64,000 nt of DNA. Origin: Gammaproteobacteria bacterium (GTDB taxonomy: Bacteria > Pseudomonadota > Gammaproteobacteria > Pseudomonadales > Pseudohongiellaceae). Location of the stretch: positions 1 to 64,000 of the forward strand of contig VMDC01000013.1 in the NCBI GenBank assembly GCA_008081045.1, in the 5' to 3' direction. Positions 1-8,741 of this stretch are shown piece after piece (within the stretch, counting starts at the first letter, position 1; every line of letters starts with the position of its first letter). The translations under genes were made by a program, and so were the position numbers. The notes beneath the pieces are model-generated. The model had not been told where the DNA came from. It searched no databases and worked only from the letters and a program-made list of their open reading frames with translations.

Positions 1-144
1 GCAAACGGCTCCTGTTGTCTTGGTGAACCGCAGCCAAATCACGGCTATTGCGAGCCGTTTGTGCAATACGAAATGCCATCCAGCAGGGTCCTGATGGCAG
101 AAACACCGGTTTGTAACCCGGACGCTCTGCAGGCAGGTAAATGA
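1..144 (+). CDS. Possible C-terminal end of an upstream protein (partial)
   Basis: Frame 1 is open from the left edge to a TGA at 142-144, giving 47 residues that end in PDALQAGK. The stop overlaps the ATG of the next gene as ATGA, the classic arrangement of translationally coupled genes, which is the main reason to list it. The fragment has four cysteines, three of them within the first 20 residues, and I do not recognise a family. It could be chance open frame, since 47 codons is short. The gene start and most of the protein lie outside the window. Confidence 0.35.
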   Translation, partial: ANGSCCLGEPQPNHGYCEPFVQYEMPSSRVLMAETPVCNPDALQAGK

Positions 145-2252
145 ACAGTAATAAAGATATTGTCGGTCAAATCGGTGAGGTTGCCAGTCATGCGCTGACT
201 CCGAAAGTGCAACAGACCCTGACAGCGACCATCCATGAGTTGCGCAACTATGCCAGCATGGCTGACGACAGAGAATCTCTGATCAGGGGTGAAGAGAAAA
301 TCCTGGCTCGATTCAGACGGCTGTTTGAGAAGCAATTTAGCGCTCTGGTGGAATTCGGGACCGACTACGAAGAAGAGAAAGCGAAAGTCAGGGACTTTGC
401 AAACCTGCGTCTTATGGTAGACGACGATCTTGAGGCGGTCATCGCCATGGAGGGAATGGTCACCTATGCGCGTAAACGCTTGCTTGAACAGTCCCTGCCA
501 TTTGTTTCTCGTCTGGATACTCTGCTCAGCAAAATCAAAATCGATGAATCCAACGATCCGCTCGATCCGCAGCAGCTTGGTGCTGCTTTTGCCAGTGCCT
601 TGCAACCTCTGAGCCTGAAATCTAACGCGCTGCTGATTGCCTATCGCCACTTCAACTCTCAGGTTTTTAAAGCGCTTCCGACTGTGATCGATGAGGCGAA
701 CAAGGTCTTCATAGATCTGGGTATCTTGTCGGAACTGGATGTTTCACTGCGTCAACAGGACCCTCAAGGTGCGAAACGTGAATCACGCCCACCTCGGCAG
801 GATCCGAATGAGCGCGCATTTTCCGATACCGATGAGCTCAACAATGCGTCGCCTCCTGCGGTTTCCGATTTGAATTCTGTGATTGAGCGCTTGTTGCACG
901 ATCGCGGAGCGCGTTCCGGCACACAGGAGCGCAGCGAATTGCTCGACGCTGAGAATTTGCTCGCTTTACTTGATGGGGTTCAACAGGGTTCGGCCGAAGC
1001 AGTCAAGTCTCGGTTTGAACAGGGTCTGGCGCTGGCGGACTGGATTGCCGCAGCGGTGGGTTCAGAACCCGGCGCAGACACGCCGGACCGTGCCTTATTC
1101 AGGAATTCAGACGCAGTCATGCTGGTGGAACTTCTTTTTGATGCGATCTGGTCAGATGAGTCCCTGCCTGCGCCAATTAAGGAGCTGATTGTGCACACGG
1201 AAATCTGCGTTCTGAAGGCTGCGCTACGGGAAACGGACTTTTTTGCTGCAGCTGAAAATCCGGTGCGCTTGTTGATTAATGAGCTGGCCACTGCAGGAAT
1301 CAGCTGGACAGAGACAGAGGTGATTCAGGAGGATCCGATGTATCTGGCAGTCAAAAGGCTGATCCAGAGGCTTGTTGGTGCTGCCTCTGAACCGGCTGAT
1401 TCTGCGCCGGCCCTGCTGGAAGAGTTTCAGCAATTCAAGCAGGCCCAAAACGAGCAGGTATTGGAAGATGAAAATCGTTTCCGCGCAACTCATGACCGTA
1501 ATGAGCGAGTAGAAGAGCTGCATATTTATGCCCGGAACAAGATTCAGGAGCGGATAATAGACCCGAAACTTCCCGCAGCCGTGAAAGCGTTCCTGTTGGA
1601 AAAGTTCAGCCGGTTTGTTGTCCGCACCCTGCTGAAAGAAGGGCCGGGTGGACCCAGCTGGCGCCCGATAATGACCACTGTCGATGTGCTGCTTTGGACA
1701 GTTGACAGTGAGCGCTCCGAAGCAGACCGGGAGCGGTTCGAGGCGCTGAAAGATCGCCTGATGACAAATCTGGCAAAGGCGATGAAAATTGCCGGAATGG
1801 ATGAGCATGAAGCTGCGAGTTCGCTCGACTCCCTCAGAGCGATTCAGGACTCGCGCTTTCAACCCAGTACTGTCGAAGACTCGGATGAGGACGTGGATTT
1901 TGATTCATGGCTGTCCGATGCCAAGCCGATGGTTGATCACCACTTGATTGAGCTGCCGGAGTCAGACAAGCATTTACAGCAGGTTGATAAGTTGCCGCTC
2001 GGTGTGTGGATGGAATTTCAGGGGGTTGAAGCCCAGAGTATTCGTTGCTCACTGGCTGGTAAGATCGACATGATTGACAAATATGTTTTCGTCAACGCCC
2101 GAGGGGCCAAGGTGATCGAAAAATCCCGCATGGGCCTTGCCAGAGAGCTGAAGGATGGAACCGTCAAAATTATCAGTGAAGCCCCGCTGATTGATCGCGC
2201 GATTGAAACGGTGATTGGAAAACTGAGAAATTCCGGTGAGCCGAATGCCTGA
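141..2252 (+). CDS. DUF1631 family protein
   Basis: A 703-residue cytoplasmic-looking protein with no signal peptide or membrane segment. It matches the DUF1631 family of gammaproteobacteria in length and in its C-terminal block around residues 615-695 (LPLGVWMEFQG, then SLAGKIDMIDKYVFVNARG), which has the look of a PilZ-like beta barrel. The N-terminal 200 residues are helical. Residues around 210-245 are a low-complexity charged linker. The family is of unknown function; old labels such as thymidine phosphorylase are not supported by anything visible here. The start is the ATG that overlaps a preceding stop codon (ATGA), with AGGCAGG upstream. It converges with the metallopeptidase gene downstream. 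Confidence 0.85.
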   Translation: MNSNKDIVGQIGEVASHALTPKVQQTLTATIHELRNYASMADDRESLIRGEEKILARFRRLFEKQFSALVEFGTDYEEEKAKVRDFANLRLMVDDDLEAVIAMEGMVTYARKRLLEQSLPFVSRLDTLLSKIKIDESNDPLDPQQLGAAFASALQPLSLKSNALLIAYRHFNSQVFKALPTVIDEANKVFIDLGILSELDVSLRQQDPQGAKRESRPPRQDPNERAFSDTDELNNASPPAVSDLNSVIERLLHDRGARSGTQERSELLDAENLLALLDGVQQGSAEAVKSRFEQGLALADWIAAAVGSEPGADTPDRALFRNSDAVMLVELLFDAIWSDESLPAPIKELIVHTEICVLKAALRETDFFAAAENPVRLLINELATAGISWTETEVIQEDPMYLAVKRLIQRLVGAASEPADSAPALLEEFQQFKQAQNEQVLEDENRFRATHDRNERVEELHIYARNKIQERIIDPKLPAAVKAFLLEKFSRFVVRTLLKEGPGGPSWRPIMTTVDVLLWTVDSERSEADRERFEALKDRLMTNLAKAMKIAGMDEHEAASSLDSLRAIQDSRFQPSTVEDSDEDVDFDSWLSDAKPMVDHHLIELPESDKHLQQVDKLPLGVWMEFQGVEAQSIRCSLAGKIDMIDKYVFVNARGAKVIEKSRMGLARELKDGTVKIISEAPLIDRAIETVIGKLRNSGEPNA

Positions 2253-2291
2253 CTCGCGCGCAGCAATCGCTTGGTGAAGGCCTGCCCCTGA

Positions 2292-3050
2292 TTACTGTGC
2301 AACAGGTTGGTCTTCCGGAACAGCCCGCGAATTCTGATATCTGGGATCGTTCTCCAGTAATTGCAGTAGAGCCGAAGGGCTCATGTATGCACCGCCGCCG
2401 CCTTCGCTGTTCATGCCGGCTTCACGACTGCCAGTGAGTTGACTTCTAACAAACAGGGCGTGGTCAAAGCGCTGCCAGCCGAGGCCGTAGTCGATTACTC
2501 GCCGGTCTGTTGCCCGCTCGAATTGAATTCGACAGTCACTCAGCTGACAGAGGGCATCGGCAACAATGCCGAAAAAACTCCGGTCGAGGTAATAGACGGT
2601 GTGGGCCAGTTCATGGCCGAGGATACCCACCTGAGCATTGAATGGCTGGTTCTTGAGCAGAAACGCGCCGTTCCCTTGTTTGCGGTTGCTGTCGATGACG
2701 ACCAGATAGTTTCGTTTTTCGGCGCCTTTGAGCAGGCTTGCCCAGTGGGGTCGTGAAGACAGTGGAATATCAACATCGTCGATGACGAAGCGAATGTTCA
2801 CCGTTTTCAATTCTGGGTAGTGGCTCAACGCAAGAAGGGCCTGGAGCTCGAAGCCAGGTGGCAGGGATTTGTTCTGCCCGTATTCATCCAGCAACTCCTG
2901 AAAGCGGCCTCGTTCCTCGCTTTCTGAGTAGTTCCGCGTCACCTGTGCATCCGCTGCCGGACTGTTGATGATGGCTGCTATGACACAGCACAGCCAACAG
3001 ATCAGGAGGACCGGACTTTTTGGCTTTGCGGGGGCTGACATCGCGTTCAT
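2292..3050 (-). CDS. Secreted putative zinc metallopeptidase (HExxH)
   Basis: A 252-residue protein with a signal peptide (hydrophobic residues 13-32, probable cleavage after ADA at 33-35). Residues 146-150 read HELAH, a zincin HExxH motif, and E178 in FERATD about 28 residues later fits the third zinc ligand of gluzincin-like peptidases. Two cysteines near 168-173 may form a disulphide. I infer a small periplasmic or secreted zinc protease, but recognise no named family. It is transcribed toward the DUF1631 gene, with a 39-base gap. Activity is inferred from the motif only. Confidence 0.7.
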   Translation of the reverse strand: MNAMSAPAKPKSPVLLICWLCCVIAAIINSPAADAQVTRNYSESEERGRFQELLDEYGQNKSLPPGFELQALLALSHYPELKTVNIRFVIDDVDIPLSSRPHWASLLKGAEKRNYLVVIDSNRKQGNGAFLLKNQPFNAQVGILGHELAHTVYYLDRSFFGIVADALCQLSDCRIQFERATDRRVIDYGLGWQRFDHALFVRSQLTGSREAGMNSEGGGGAYMSPSALLQLLENDPRYQNSRAVPEDQPVAQ

Positions 3051-3367
3051 TGTGAAAACCTAGCGAAAATACGGTGCGCTGCCAATAGCTGGGTTAGTCG
3101 GTCCGGCGGTCTGAGCGTCTTGCGGCTGCCGGGGCTGACTTGGGTCAGGCCCTTTGCAGCCCGCTTTCGGGTCAGACGTGATTCATCAATTCAGACTGTT
3201 CGAGGGCGAGAGGCACCGGTCAGTTTTCACCTATCGTTCAGGTGTGTCCCTTGGCGACATTTTTGCCATCTCATGGGAGGTCATCACGTGTCAGTGAGCG
3301 ACAACAGTGCTTAACAGCCAGCAACAGTCACGTTCAATTCTGGCCGCAACTTCGTTATCATTGGCGG
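3051..3367. other. Intergenic region, divergent promoters expected
   Basis: About 317 bases between the divergent metallopeptidase and transglycosylase genes. A 64-codon open frame at 3120-3314 has no family resemblance and unconvincing composition. A GGGAGG at 3274-3279 precedes only a nine-codon frame. I see no RNA gene, repeat or clear promoter hexamers. Confidence 0.5.
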
Positions 3368-4558
3368 ATGATTCGAGTCCGGTTTATTGCTGCTGTTGTC
3401 TTTGTTTGTTGTCTGTCCGGTTTGCAGGCTCAAGAGTCAGCGCCAGATTTTGCGCAGTGGTTAGACGAGTTGCGCGCTGAGGCCCGCGACCGGGGCATTT
3501 CCGACTCCACACTGCTCGCCCTCGACGCCATCCAGCCGCTCGAAAGAGTGCTTGAGCTGGACAACAGTCAGCCGGAGTTTGTGCAAACCTTCACCCGCTA
3601 TCTTGACCTTAGGGTCACATCGAGGCAGGTTGCGCAGGGTCAGGCTCTGCTCCGGCAGCATGGCGTTCTGCTTGAAGAAGTGCGGCGCCGCTACGGCGTC
3701 CAGCCGCATTATCTAGTGGCCTTTTGGGCAATCGAGAGCAACTACGGCAGAGCAACCGGAGGGTTTTCCGTGTTGGAGGCTCTTGCCACACTCGCTTACG
3801 ATCCGCGTCGGGCCGATTTTTTCAGGGAGCAACTGCTCACTGCCCTTCAGATTATCGATGACGGACATATACAGGCTGAGCGCATGAGCGGTTCCTGGGC
3901 CGGAGCGATGGGGCAGCTGCAGTTTATGCCCAATATTTTCTACCGGTACGGCGTTGACGGAGATGCAGATGGAAGGATAGATATCTGGAACAGCCTTCCT
4001 GACATCTTTCACTCTGCCGCCAATTTTTTATCGGAATCCGGCTGGCGAGGCGATGAGCGATGGGGTAGGGAAGTGCTGCTGCCCCGCGGTTTCGATTACA
4101 GCCTGACCGGAACAGCAACCCGCATGTCACTGGAAAGGTGGCGGTCTCTTGGTCTTACCTTAGTCAACGGCAACCCGCTTCCGGTTGTCTCAGGTATGGA
4201 GGCTTCAGTGATTCTCCCGGCCGGTGCACAGGGTCCTGCTTTTCTGGGTTATCAGAATTTTCGGACCACCATGACTTATAACCCCTCGACGTTTTATGCG
4301 CTGACGGTAGGTCACCTTGCTGATCGGTTTATGGGTGGCGAGGCAATCGCGCGAATGCCGGAGAATGAACTAGCGATGAGCTTGGCAGACGTTAAACAAC
4401 TTCAGGAGTTGCTCAACAGTCGCGGATTCGCTTCGGGCGAGCCGGATGGCCGAGTCGGACGCCAAACCAGGGCTGCGATCAGGGCGTATCAAAAAACACA
4501 GGGTCTGCCTGAAGACGGATACGCCTCGCAAGTCCTGCTTGAGTCCCTGAAAAACTGA
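3368..4558 (+). CDS. Lytic murein transglycosylase, MltB family with peptidoglycan-binding domain
   Basis: A 396-residue periplasmic enzyme that cleaves the beta-1,4 bond between MurNAc and GlcNAc in peptidoglycan, leaving a 1,6-anhydro end. A signal peptide (MIRVRFIAAVVFVCC to LQAQ, residues 1-22) fixes the start at 3368 rather than the longer frame from 3242. The SLT-like fold carries the catalytic Glu at about residue 123 in AIESNYGR. GAMGQLQFMP and the Asp-rich GVDGDADGRIDIW loop, which binds calcium in MltB, follow. Residues 340-395 form a PG_binding_1 domain (LQELLNSRGF, then DGRVGRQTRAAI). No lipobox is obvious (CCLSG lies inside the hydrophobic core), so it may be soluble like MltG-independent MltB relatives rather than lipid-anchored. 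Confidence 0.9.
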   Translation: MIRVRFIAAVVFVCCLSGLQAQESAPDFAQWLDELRAEARDRGISDSTLLALDAIQPLERVLELDNSQPEFVQTFTRYLDLRVTSRQVAQGQALLRQHGVLLEEVRRRYGVQPHYLVAFWAIESNYGRATGGFSVLEALATLAYDPRRADFFREQLLTALQIIDDGHIQAERMSGSWAGAMGQLQFMPNIFYRYGVDGDADGRIDIWNSLPDIFHSAANFLSESGWRGDERWGREVLLPRGFDYSLTGTATRMSLERWRSLGLTLVNGNPLPVVSGMEASVILPAGAQGPAFLGYQNFRTTMTYNPSTFYALTVGHLADRFMGGEAIARMPENELAMSLADVKQLQELLNSRGFASGEPDGRVGRQTRAAIRAYQKTQGLPEDGYASQVLLESLKN

Positions 4559-4604
4559 TCGCGACTTTTAATGTATTTTTACCCTAACTTTTCTGAACAG
4601 TACT

Positions 4605-5651
4605 ATGACATCAAATCAAGCTACAGACGTATCTCTGCAACGTTTTCGGAGTCTGGCTACCCTGACTCTGGCAGCTGTCTATTTTTTGATTCTGGTTGGA
4701 GCCAGCGTCCGAGCATCCGGTGCGGGAATGGGCTGCCCGGACTGGCCGACTTGTTTCGGACAGTGGGTACCGCCCACCCACGAATCGCAGTTACCGGCTG
4801 ACTATCAACAAAAGTACGCTGAACTCGGTTACGCCGACACCCGGTTTAACGTCGTAAAGACCTGGACAGAATATCTGAATCGGCTGCTGGGTGTCAGTAT
4901 CGGCATCCTCATTTTTCTGAGTGCTCTGGTGTCTTGGCCTTTACGGCATCACAACGCTTTGATAACGAAAGCTTCGGTTGCGGCGTTTTTTATGGTTGGC
5001 TTTCAGGGCTGGCTGGGTTCCCGGGTGGTGAGTTCTAACCTGCAGCCCGGCATGATTACCTTGCATATGCTGATGGCACTGGCAATCGTTGCGACCTTGC
5101 TTTTCGCGCTGGCTCAGTCCAGACGGCAGATGATGGCCGCACAACCGGTAACGGCAATAGATCCACGTTTTGAAAAATGGCTTTATATTGTGCTCGCCAT
5201 GACCGTGCTGCAGGTGGTCATGGGTACGCAGGTTAGGGAGATGACCGACTTTATAAAGGAGAGTCAGGGAGAGGCAATGCGCGCTTCCTGGATTGAAGCG
5301 ATGCCCTGGTTTTTCTACGTGCATCGTAGCTTCTCTGCTCTGGTCCTTTTTACCAACCTCTGGCTCGTGCGCCTGCTGGTGAATTCGCTGGGATGGATGC
5401 ATGCCATAACACGGCTGACCTTAGGGATGATCGCGGTGATTGGCCTGTCAGTGCTTTCGGGTGCAACTCTGGGGCATTTGGGTATGCCTGCATTCGTGCA
5501 GCCGACTCATCTTCTTGCCGCCACGTTACTGTTCGGGTTGCAGTTTCTTATCTGGTTGAGCTATCGGCATGCGCGAGCCAGCCATTCCCAGTCAAGCCAG
5601 CTTCAGCCGGAAAGTGTGCCGGGCTCCGGGCAGATTGCTGCAGCAGTGTAA
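4605..5651 (+). CDS. ctaA: COX15/CtaA heme A synthase
   Basis: A 348-residue polytopic inner-membrane protein, about eight transmembrane segments, that oxidises the C8 methyl of heme O to a formyl group to make heme A for aa3-type cytochrome oxidases. The diagnostic N-terminal block GAGMGCPDWPTCFG (about residues 39-52) is present, followed by the conserved ENLNRLLG-type WTEYLNRLLG with a heme-ligand region and a His in TM segments such as GMITLHML and FYVHRSFSAL. It sits 46 bases behind mltB-like and 41 bases ahead of the reductase on the same strand. No other oxidase gene is next to it, though a SURF1 homologue, also needed for cytochrome oxidase assembly, lies at 45461-46264. Confidence 0.9.
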   Translation: MTSNQATDVSLQRFRSLATLTLAAVYFLILVGASVRASGAGMGCPDWPTCFGQWVPPTHESQLPADYQQKYAELGYADTRFNVVKTWTEYLNRLLGVSIGILIFLSALVSWPLRHHNALITKASVAAFFMVGFQGWLGSRVVSSNLQPGMITLHMLMALAIVATLLFALAQSRRQMMAAQPVTAIDPRFEKWLYIVLAMTVLQVVMGTQVREMTDFIKESQGEAMRASWIEAMPWFFYVHRSFSALVLFTNLWLVRLLVNSLGWMHAITRLTLGMIAVIGLSVLSGATLGHLGMPAFVQPTHLLAATLLFGLQFLIWLSYRHARASHSQSSQLQPESVPGSGQIAAAV

Positions 5652-5692
5652 TGGCCTCCTTTGTGATGACCGACTTAAAAAGGAACTGAAAG

Positions 5693-6928
5693 GTGAACAA
5701 AGAGCTGGATTTAATCGTGTTCGGTGCGACCAGCTTTGTCGGCAAGATTATTTGCCGTTATCTTGCCCATGAGCACATTGAGCCGAATTTTTCCTGGGCC
5801 ATGGCGGCCAGATCGGGAGAAAAACTTGAAAGCCTTCGCGCTACCCTCGGCAGCGGGGCAGAACACATTCCGATAATCGTCGCAGAGTCATTTGATAAGG
5901 CTGCTTTGGCGGCGCTGTGCGATCGGACCGCTGTTATTCTCTCAACCGTTGGGCCCTATGCGCTTTACGGGGAAGCCTTGGTCGAGGCCTGTGTAGCTGC
6001 CGGAACCGATTACTGCGACCTGACCGGTGAGTCGCAGTGGATGAAACGGATGATCTCACGCTACAGCGACCAGGCTAGATTGAATGGCGCTCGTATTATC
6101 CATGCCTGTGGGTTTGATTCCCTGCCGTCGGATCTGGGGGTGAAATTCCTCCAGCAACAGGCGCAGGCCAGATTCGGTGAGCCTTGTGGCACTGTAAAAA
6201 TGCGCGTGAAGGCAATGAAAGGTGGTGCCTCGGGAGGAACTATTGCAAGCGGGGTGAACGCCTTCAAGGAAGCCGCCAGTGATCCGGCGGTGAGAGAGGA
6301 AATGAAAGACTGGTACTCTCTGTGTCCTGAAGCGCATCGTAATTCTGCTAAACAGCGCCACGTGAATACAGAGTACGACGAAGATTTTAAATCCTGGGTG
6401 GGTCCGTTTATCATGGCCGGTGTCAACACCAGAGTCGTTCTCCGCACGAACGCGCTTCTGAATGAACAATATGGACGCCAGTTCTACTATGATGAAGGCA
6501 GTCTGACGGGCTCCGGTGATAAGGGCAGGAAGGCAGCGAAAAGGGTTGCTCTCGGAACAAAGCTGTTCGGTGCGGTACTGATGCTTGCGCCATTGCAATG
6601 GTTGGCGCTGAAATTCTTTTTACCAAAACCCGGTGAAGGGCCGTCTCCGGATGAGCAGCGAGCCGGATTCTTTGATCTGCGCTTCTTCGGCCGGACGGAG
6701 TCAGGAGAGGAAGTCCGGGTTAAAGTTACCGGGGATCGAGATCCCGGTTACGGTTCGACAGCAAAAATGATAGCCCAGGCAGCCATCAGCTTGCGCAGGG
6801 ACGTTGACAAATCTCAGTTGGAGGGTGGTTTCTGGACCCCCGGTTCGGCCTTTGGTGAGGCGCTGCTTCTGCGCCTGCAGACCAGCGCGGGTATGACTTT
6901 CGAGGTAGTCAACACGGCCGCAGACTAG
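5693..6928 (+). CDS. Saccharopine dehydrogenase-like reductase (trans-acting enoyl reductase family)
   Basis: A 411-residue NAD(P)-binding protein. The N terminus VFGATSFVGKIICRYL (residues 9-24) is a Rossmann dinucleotide-binding motif of the saccharopine dehydrogenase NADP-binding family. The body matches the uncharacterised saccharopine-dehydrogenase-like oxidoreductases related to the mycobacterial trans-acting enoyl reductase: GTDYCDLTGE, IHACGFDSLPSDLG and VKMRVKAMKGGASGGT. A hydrophobic segment near residues 281-305 suggests membrane association. In related systems such proteins act on lipid substrates; here the substrate is unknown. It starts with an ATG-like GTG context: AAAGGTG, so the initiator is GTG at 5693 after GGAACTGAAAG. 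Confidence 0.8.
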   Translation: MNKELDLIVFGATSFVGKIICRYLAHEHIEPNFSWAMAARSGEKLESLRATLGSGAEHIPIIVAESFDKAALAALCDRTAVILSTVGPYALYGEALVEACVAAGTDYCDLTGESQWMKRMISRYSDQARLNGARIIHACGFDSLPSDLGVKFLQQQAQARFGEPCGTVKMRVKAMKGGASGGTIASGVNAFKEAASDPAVREEMKDWYSLCPEAHRNSAKQRHVNTEYDEDFKSWVGPFIMAGVNTRVVLRTNALLNEQYGRQFYYDEGSLTGSGDKGRKAAKRVALGTKLFGAVLMLAPLQWLALKFFLPKPGEGPSPDEQRAGFFDLRFFGRTESGEEVRVKVTGDRDPGYGSTAKMIAQAAISLRRDVDKSQLEGGFWTPGSAFGEALLLRLQTSAGMTFEVVNTAAD

Positions 6929-7101
6929 TCAGACAGGGAAAACCTGCGTGCGTGCTGTCGATCGCGTATCGAGTGAATTCGCGTCCATCAGTCCCACCAG
7001 GACAAGCGATTCTCCGATAATGCTGTCGCACCAACGCAAGGGTGGTTCTGTCGAAAGCAAAGAAATCTGGGTTTGGTCATTTTGCGCGCTTTGAGAAATC
7101 A

Positions 7102-7455
7102 ATGATTCAAGATAAGACAGCATCGTCTTCATCTGTTCAATCCTGTGAAACAGCGGAATCCCGCCCGGGCGTTGTTAAATTCTATCTTCAGTGCAAGCGC
7201 CTGTTTGTTTTTCAGCTCAAGCTCTATATCGATGCGTTTCGTGACGTTGTTCTGAGCGCGCTGTCGTTCTTTGCCTTTCTGTTTGATGTGGTGCTGATGC
7301 GTGATCCACAAAGCGGTTATTTCGAAAAAGTTCTCGCCTTGGGCCGACGATCCGAACGTCTGATCAACTTGTTTGAGCAGCACGGTCGCGCGGGCCAGCA
7401 GGCTGATTCTGTTGGCCGCAGCGAGGCGAAACCGAAGCCACAACCTGAGCGGTAA
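7102..7455 (+). CDS. Small conserved hypothetical protein
   Basis: A 117-residue protein, start taken at the ATG at 7102 because residues before it look unlike protein. The centre (FVFQLKLYIDAFRDVVLS, then ALSFFAFLFDVVLM) is an amphipathic to hydrophobic helix region with one likely membrane-associated segment, followed by a basic, well-conserved-looking stretch YFEKVLALGRRSERLINLF. I believe I have seen similar small proteins in marine gammaproteobacteria but cannot name a family. Two minus-strand open frames overlap it (7443-7129 and 7132-6929) and are themselves ATGA-coupled, but their composition is poorer. Function unknown. Confidence 0.6.
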   Translation: MIQDKTASSSSVQSCETAESRPGVVKFYLQCKRLFVFQLKLYIDAFRDVVLSALSFFAFLFDVVLMRDPQSGYFEKVLALGRRSERLINLFEQHGRAGQQADSVGRSEAKPKPQPER

Positions 7456-7655
7456 ACCCCTGCCAGGAAGCGGTCAGGCAAAATCCCGTCGCGTGTAAAT
7501 TCTGAGTGTTAAAAGTTTTCTGAATCCGCTTTACCAGCAAAGTGTTGCCTCAATCTCAGGGGCAGCTGCGGTGATTGCTGTCTACCCGTTTTTGTATTTA
7601 TGCACATGTTGCGGTATGTTCGTCGATGCTCAGCGTGTTATTCAGGATAGATCCC

Positions 7656-8741
7656 GTGTCCAGTCCTTTGCTGCTTTTCACCGCCCAGATTGTGGCAATT
7701 ATGTCGGTCTTTTTACTTGCGGTTGGTTATCTCAAGAGTGACCCGAAAAGTGCCAGCGCACGGGTCTTCGCGGTAATCGCGCTTTTCGTTGTGTTCTATC
7801 TGCTTAACGGTATGAGTGGAGAGAGCATTGATCCTAACTTCAGGATCAATCTTTCGGCGATTGACCGCCTGATTGAACTGGGTACGAGTTCGGTATCCGG
7901 TTTGTTTATGATTTACTGCTTTCTGATTTTCCAGGAACAGCAGAAATTTCCGGCTTTCCTGAGTCTGGCTTTCGGGCTACAGGTTGCATTGGAATTGCTG
8001 TTTCCATTCCTGCGCACCGCTCAAAATCCAATTGTCGAAACCTATCTGCCTTTCCTGGCCGGCGCTCTGGACGTCATGCAGTTGCTGTTTGTCGGCTTTG
8101 CTATCTTCTGGACCCTCAGAGGGTGGCGAGCCGATCTCGTTGATGACCGACGCATCCTGCGCTGGTTTATCATTGGTGTTCAGGGGGCGCTGATATTCAG
8201 TGTGGTTTTTGTTGAGAATTTTCTGCTGGAAGGAGGCTCTGCGAACAACGCCTCAGAGCAGGCCGTCATCGTATTCGCGATTGCCTTGCTGACGCTGACC
8301 ATGCTGGTCGTCGCGATGCGCTTCGATCTGGTCTCTCTGAGTCAGGCAATCCGAAAGGTCACGGAACTGACTGAGGTTTCAGAGCCGGAAGGTGCGCCAA
8401 GCTACGACGTGGACAGTTTTAATTCGGTATTCAAAGGGGGGCAGATGTATCGCGAAGCGGGTCTTACGATTGCCCAGTTGGCTAAGAAGCTCAATTTGCC
8501 AGAATACCGGCTCCGGGCGTTTATCCACAGAGAGCTGGGGTTCAGGAACTTCAATGCGATGCTGCATGCTTACCGCGTTGAGGAGGCCAGCCTGGCACTG
8601 GCAGACGCGGACAAACAAAGTGTGCCTGTGTTGACCATCGCTTTGTCGGTGGGGTATCAGTCAATCACTCCATTTAACAACGCCTTCAGAGAGATCATGG
8701 GCGTTACGCCGTCGGAGTACCGCAAGCAGCAAACGAGTTGA
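7656..8741 (+). CDS. AraC-family regulator with N-terminal membrane domain
   Basis: The N-terminal 230 residues hold about seven hydrophobic helices (LLLFTAQIVAIMSVFLLAVG, then VFAVIALFVVFYLLNG and others). The C-terminal 100 residues are an AraC/XylS DNA-binding domain with two helix-turn-helix units: GLTIAQLAKKLNLPEYRLR and VLTIALSVGYQSITPFNNAF, ending GVTPSEYRKQ. This 7TM-plus-AraC architecture is known in proteobacteria and presumably senses a membrane or periplasmic signal. The start is unsure: GTG at 7656 has AGGA eight bases upstream and opens directly into the first helix; ATG at 7626 and TTG at 7575 are in frame. It could control the membrane-protein genes that follow at 9051, but that is inference from adjacency. 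Confidence 0.85.
   Translation: MSSPLLLFTAQIVAIMSVFLLAVGYLKSDPKSASARVFAVIALFVVFYLLNGMSGESIDPNFRINLSAIDRLIELGTSSVSGLFMIYCFLIFQEQQKFPAFLSLAFGLQVALELLFPFLRTAQNPIVETYLPFLAGALDVMQLLFVGFAIFWTLRGWRADLVDDRRILRWFIIGVQGALIFSVVFVENFLLEGGSANNASEQAVIVFAIALLTLTMLVVAMRFDLVSLSQAIRKVTELTEVSEPEGAPSYDVDSFNSVFKGGQMYREAGLTIAQLAKKLNLPEYRLRAFIHRELGFRNFNAMLHAYRVEEASLALADADKQSVPVLTIALSVGYQSITPFNNAFREIMGVTPSEYRKQQTS

Noticed and set aside
45..650. 201-codon minus-strand frame inside the DUF1631 gene
   Set aside because: Lies opposite a recognisable family protein, and its translation has shadow composition with no domain.
6056..6598. 180- and 128-codon minus-strand frames inside the saccharopine-dehydrogenase-like gene
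   Set aside because: Opposite a clear enzyme; no family resemblance.
6929..7443. Two minus-strand frames (7443-7129 and 7132-6929) coupled by ATGA
   Set aside because: Attractive overlap, but the plus-strand 7102 protein looks far more protein-like; the coupling is probably chance.
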